A stretch of 64,000 nucleotides of DNA from positions 238,501 through 302,500 of the forward strand of contig CAUYUJ010014194.1 in NCBI GenBank assembly GCA_963575745.1, given 5' to 3'. Shown in pieces: positions 60,080-64,000 of the stretch. This stretch comes from Prorocentrum cordatum (Eukaryota; Sar; Dinophyceae; Prorocentrales; Prorocentraceae). The position numbers and the translations under genes are program-made. Position 1 is the stretch's first letter; the number at the start of each line of letters is the position of its first letter. Under the pieces are notes generated by a model. It was given only the letters and a program-made list of their open reading frames with translations, did no database searches and was not told the DNA's origin.

Positions 60080-60332
60080 ACTGACCCGAACCGATCCGGA
60101 CCAAATCCGGACCGACCCGACCGATCCGGACAAGATCCGGATGGATCTGGACGGATCCGGACCAGATCCGGACGGATCCGGACGGATCCGGACCAGATCC
60201 GGACGGATCCGGACGGATCCGGACCAGATCCGGACGGATCCGGACGGATCCGGACCGAATCCGGACGGATCCGGACGGATCCGGACCGATCCGGACCGAA
60301 TCCGGACCGATCCCAACCAGATCCGGACCTAG
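60080..60332. repeat. GGATCCGGAC minisatellite with 31-bp higher-order unit
   Basis: Monomers ACGGATCCGG (10 bp) and ACCAGATCCGG (11 bp) are ordered 11+10+10, giving a 31-bp unit repeated several times. Many overlapping GGATCC sites result. Confidence 0.95.
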
Positions 60333-60580
60333 CCGAGCCCGCATTTGCGTTTGCATCGGAGCTGGCGGGGCTACGCTCATCTCTCCAGCTTTTGAACAAT
60401 TCGGGCGCGCACGACGCCCCCAGATGTTGCAGGGGAGCTCAGCAGAAAAAATAGCGCTGGCCCCTTCCCCTGGCAGTCGGCTCGCGAAGACGATCACGCA
60501 TATCTAAGCTTGGACCCCATCGCCCCAATTACGTCTATACGTTAACCGCTCATGAGGTCTCAGCCACTACCGCCGCCCAG

Positions 60581-60670
60581 GACCTCCTGATAGAACTGCT
60601 CAAGGTTTCAGGCGGCCTACGCGGGCCCATGAGCTTCGCTGACCAGCGTGTAGCACTCTGGAAATTCAAG
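60581..60670 (+). CDS. Possible small exon upstream of gene Z
   Basis: After CGCCCAG an open 90-bp stretch reads DLLIELLKVSGGLRGPMSFA then DQRVALWKFK and is followed by GTCGGC, a usable GT donor. Length divisible by three and balanced composition suggest an exon, but its partner exons are unknown. Confidence 0.3.
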
Positions 60671-60827
60671 GTCGGCACCCCTTCGCCACTCCCCGCCCCT
60701 CAGCCCCAACCTCGCCCCATTCCCACTGCGTGTCCGTTGGCGCCTCGGGTCAGGCTGCCAGTTCGCGGGCCAAGGGCCAACCTTCCCCTTTCGCACTCCG
60801 CCAGAGAGCTCGCCCATAGCAGTCGCC

Positions 60828-63333
60828 ATGGCGGGCGCGAGCGACGAGCGCGGGCTCAGCGACAGCGAGCCCTCCCAGAAGGAGCTCAAGATGTCCGAGC
60901 CAGCGCTGCTCCTCAAGTCGTTCGGCCGCTACGCCACGGAGCAGGAGAAGCAGGAGTGCTCTCTGGTGAAGGGCCAGACGGCCAAGGCTGAGTTCCGCAA
61001 GCAGTGGCGGGTCAACCGCATCAAGTCCGCGGAGGTGAAGGTGACCAAGTCTGAGCGGGAGGAGAAGAAGGAAATCCACGAGGGGTGGTACCTCAATTTC
61101 ATGATGCTCGTCGAGGAGCAGGGTGGCCAGATCGACATGCAGCGCGCGTCCGAGGCGCGCGCGCCATCCCATCTTGCACTCGCCCTTTCAAGTCAGTCAG
61201 ACTGCCCCCCACATGACCGCCAGCTGAGAAAGCTGATGGTACTGGCGATGATGATGATGGTGATGCTGGTGATGATGATGATGACGATGCTGCTGATGAT
61301 GATGATGATGCTGCTAATGATGATGATGATGATGAAGTCGATGCTGATGCTGACGATGATGATGCTGATCATGATAACGATGGTCGCGTTTGTTATAGGC
61401 ACGTGGAACGAGACGGGGACGGTGCATGTATGATGAGCTATCCCCAATCATTCCTCCGTCAGTCCCTCCCCTTCTTTCCATCATCGCCCTCCTCCCCCCC
61501 TGAACTTCCAGAATGCTAACCTACAAACCTACAGGCCTACACGCCCGTCTAGACGTCTAGACAGCCTACAACCTCGACATGAGTCTAGACGTCGACGTCC
61601 TGGTGCTATTGCTAGCCCTCCTTGAAGGTCAGGGTCCTCCTCCTCCTCCTCTTCCTCCTCCTCCTCCATCTCCTCCTCCTGCTGCCCTGCCCTCCATACT
61701 TGTCATCGTCGATCCTCGCCGCTGCCAGGCGGCTGCCAATCTGGCCAAGAAATGCCTGAAGAAGGGGCCGCCGTGCGTGATGTGCAACTCGTGGACCGAG
61801 GAGGTCGAGTTCCTCAGCGTGCGCAGGGGTAGGTCGAACGCCTCCACGCAGGCCGCGCAGACCGACGTCATTGGAGATGTTGACATCTCCCCAGAGGCGG
61901 CAGCGGAAGCGCTCGAGCGAGGACTGAGCTCAGAGCTTCCAGCCGAGACGGCGCGCGGGGCGCTGAGCATGGTTGAGTCTCACATCCCATTCACTCCGCC
62001 AGCCTTGCCGGCAGCGCCTGGGACGCCATCATCTCTCACGCCCGTGAAGCCCGCCGCCGCGGAGGTCGAGCCGCCCCCTGCGCCGGCCAAGAAGTTCGAA
62101 CAGTCGGTGCAGCCAGCCAAGAAGTTCGAACAGTCGGTGCAGCCAGCCCCCTGCGCTCCGAGTTCTTCGCAGCAGCTCGCGTCAGATTCCAGGGGTGAGT
62201 TGCTCGCCCGCCAGCTCTTGCAGAAGATCTTGTTACCAGGTGCCGTCGATGCGCATGACGTTGCGCAGCGGCAGTTGGTAGTCAGCAGTGGCGCCAAGGT
62301 GCGCGGCGACTGCCCGTCGCAAGCGCCCAGCGGCGCCACCCCCGCGCCTGGCGGCGCGGCCGGCGCCAGCGCTGGCGCCGCGGGCGCGGCGAGCGATGGC
62401 GCGGCCGCGGCCTGCTCAGCAGCGTGGCCCCAGCTACCCGAGAAGAAGAAGGCCGAGACGCTGCCCCACAAGAAGTTGCACATGCAGGTGTTCGCCGAGG
62501 GGGAGAAGCTGCGGTCCCTGATGACACAGGCAGCATCGGGGCGGCGAATGGACCGAGCCTGATGTGGAGGAGGAGGAGGAGGCGAGGGGGGGGAGGGGGA
62601 GGAGGAGGAGGAGGAGGGCGAGGAGGAGGAGGAGGACGAGGAGGAGGAGGAGGAGGAGGAGGAGAAGGACGAGGAGGATGAGGAGGAGGTCGATACATCC
62701 TGAGGTTGAACGATGATGTTGTTGATGAGGGCCAGGGACTGGAACGATGAGAGGAACGATGTGATTGATTGGGAACAGGGGTGAACCTTTTCTTCTCCTC
62801 ATCCCTGCCTTCTTCCGCTTATCCTTGCATGTCCTACTGATGTACCTCCAGTCTCCCCTCTCGCTGCCTCGTCCGCCTGACCTTTGCATATCGCACTTCT
62901 GCATCTCTCATCCCCCCCCCCCCCGCTGCCTCCTCATCCGCTTGATCCCCCTCGTCTTCCCCCGCGCAGCGACTCGTTCAGATGGCTGGCCGTGGCCCCC
63001 ACTCACACCACCCCGTCCGCAACGTCGCGCCACTTCCCCTGCTTTGGCCCTGCCCCCGCGGCAGGCGACCGACATCTTGAAGTTCAGCCGGGACAGGAAC
63101 TCCGACTGGCACTGGGCGAAGGACGAGGTGTCGGACCTGCGGCGCGCGGTGGAGGGCAACACGGATGGCCGGGAGGGCGAAGTCACCGAGGTGGCGAAGG
63201 CCCGCCTGCCCCACCTCCCCCCCCCCCCCCCCCCATCACCACATCTCGCTCTCTCCGCCCGCAGGTCAACGGGGAGACGGAGAAGAATATCCCCCTGAAG
63301 TCGCTGCAGAAGTTGCCCGATCACGACCGCAAG
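60828..63333 (+). CDS. Unknown multi-exon gene Z, pan-dinoflagellate-type hypothetical protein (continues past window data)
   Basis: The ATG at 60828 sits in GTCGCCATGGCG, a good start context. Exon A, 60828-61154, encodes a charged protein: MAGASDERGLSDSEPSQKEL, AEFRKQWRVNRIK and FMMLVEEQGGQIDMQRASE. Exon B, 61729-62529, reads AAANLAKKCLKKGPPCVMCN, SWTEEVEFLSV, then an Ala/Pro-rich linker with a 10-residue tandem duplication (KKFEQSVQPA) and LHMQVFAEGEKLRSLMTQ. Exon C, 63065-63190, reads ATDILKFSRDRNSDWHWAKD to GEVTE. Exon D starts at 63265: VNGETEKNIPLKSLQKLPDH; its end (near 63333) is uncertain. All joins are phase 0. Introns: 61155-61728 and 62530-63064 (GC-AG), 63191-63264 (74 bp, GT-AG). 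The FxxLVEEQGG to KCLKxGxP to Nx(M/W)TxxxEFL order resembles a large unknown family I recall from dinoflagellates. Function unknown. Confidence 0.6.
61240..61380. repeat. GATGATG microsatellite in gene Z intron 1
   Basis: GATGAT and GCTGAT units with changes, entirely inside the proposed GC-AG intron. Confidence 0.85.
61498..61634. mobile_element. Inverted-repeat element, family C copy 2 (137 bp)
   Basis: Starts CCCTGAACTTCCAG and ends TTGAAGGTCAGGG, inverted ends with two changes. The interior has GTCTAGACGTCTAGACAG, another short palindrome. It sits inside gene Z intron 1. Confidence 0.75.
62565..62692. repeat. (GGA)n microsatellite in gene Z intron 2
   Basis: GGA units with ACGAGGAGG interruptions, inside the proposed intron 62530-63064. 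Confidence 0.9.
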
Positions 63334-63596
63334 GGTCCGCGGGTCAGCATCGCCAAACCTATCCCCACCGCCGATGGGCCATGGTCTCTCAGCGCCCTTC
63401 TAGGCGGTGATCTGCACGGTGAAACCCGACGGGATCGGGATCATCATATATCACCGCCTGCGGGGGGCGTCGGCCAGCGAGGCCAATGCCGCGCCATTGG
63501 AGATGGGGATCGGTTAAACGATCCTCCGAGGGAGGGGGGGGGGGGGGGGGGCATGCGATGCCTGGTTGCTGGCAGGGGGGCATGGGGTGACCGCGT

Positions 63597-63717
63597 ACCC
63601 TGACCTTCCAGGGGGGGGGGGGGGGCACGTGCCCTCACCTTCAGCATATTACCCCCGCACCTTTTCATGTGTCTCTAGGTCTGGACGGCCATGTACTCCC
63701 ATCCTGGAAGGTCAGGG
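63597..63717. mobile_element. Inverted-repeat element, family C copy 3 (121 bp)
   Basis: Starts ACCCTGACCTTCCAG and ends CTGGAAGGTCAGGG; a 16-G run follows the left arm and GTCTGGACGGCCATG lies inside. It is downstream of exon D, probably in the next intron. Confidence 0.75.
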
Positions 63718-63824
63718 GGCGTGTACGAGGGCTAGGGCATGAATTGGATAATGACGAGATCCAACACGGCGAGGATGGATGCGGATCGCGGGCGTGGAAC
63801 AATGTGGTCGACGGGTTGCGATGA

Positions 63825-64000
63825 TGAGTATTGCCGATGACTATGAGGATGCTGATGGTGATGTTGAGGATGATGATGATGGTGATGTTGACGCTGCCGA
63901 TGCTGATGCTGGTGGTGACGGTGACTAGGATGAATACGCATATAAGTATGCTGATGATGGTCATGGTGATGACGGTGATGGTGATGTTGATGATGATGGT
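63825..64000. repeat. GATGATGGTGATG microsatellite
   Basis: Imperfect GATG, GGTGAT and TGATGCTGATG units to the window edge. Confidence 0.85.

Noticed and set aside
1-64000. tRNA, rRNA, snRNA and SL RNA genes
   Set aside because: I scanned for T-loop words, rRNA-like blocks and DinoSL followed by GT and found none; small RNAs could still be missed by eye.

Overview
The window looks like nuclear DNA of a dinoflagellate. Four kinds of evidence support this. (1) Two decayed copies of the dinoflagellate spliced leader (DinoSL) lie at 34677-34701 and 53470-53505, each just upstream of a decayed gene. (2) There is a relic of a chlorophyll a/c light-harvesting protein and there are pentatricopeptide (PPR) relics of the dinoflagellate type. 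(3) Plausible introns use GA-AG and GC-AG borders as well as GT-AG. (4) The DNA is GC-rich, gene-poor and crowded with (GGA)n/(CTC)n tracts, minisatellites and old retroelements. A Prorocentrum-like, GC-rich genome is my guess, but the species cannot be fixed from this sequence.

Layout. 1-2.8 kb: CGATCG-rich repeats and ATG/GGA microsatellites. 2.8-4.3 kb: 3' part of a LINE (element a). 5.5-7.2 kb: a decayed PPR-derived array of about 111-bp units. 7.2-11.1 kb: very GC-rich DNA, a 1.02-kb duplication, CTC tracts and a 10/11-bp minisatellite. 12.3-29.3 kb: repeats only, including three copies of a composite dispersed element, an 874-bp tandem duplication with a 216-bp insertion, and several palindromic MITE-like elements. 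29.3-30.1 kb: 3' part of a ribosomal protein eL21 gene, the best gene in the window. 30.3-34.5 kb: a reverse transcriptase/RNase H element (b). 34.7-35.65 kb: a DinoSL relic heading a PPR retropseudogene. 36.9-38.8 kb: LINE fragment c. 39.0-41.6 kb: a 90-bp satellite. 41.9-47.1 kb: a nearly complete two-ORF LINE (d), split by an 11-bp minisatellite. 47.4-53.4 kb: repeats. 53.5-55.0 kb: a DinoSL relic heading a light-harvesting-protein pseudogene. 55.0-58.2 kb: a LINE with RNase H (e). 58.4-59.8 kb and 60.8-63.3 kb: two multi-exon genes of unknown function. Their introns and surroundings carry three related inverted-repeat elements and long poly(C) tracts.

Working content. Only eL21 and the two unknown genes at the right end look alive. 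Everything else recognisable is retroelement, retropseudogene or repeat. There is no operon and no sign of bacterial genes. Exon borders are read by eye from frame continuity and family resemblance and need transcript support. Long single-frame ORFs made of poly-Asp, poly-Gly, poly-Pro, poly-Arg or poly-Ser are microsatellites and were left out.
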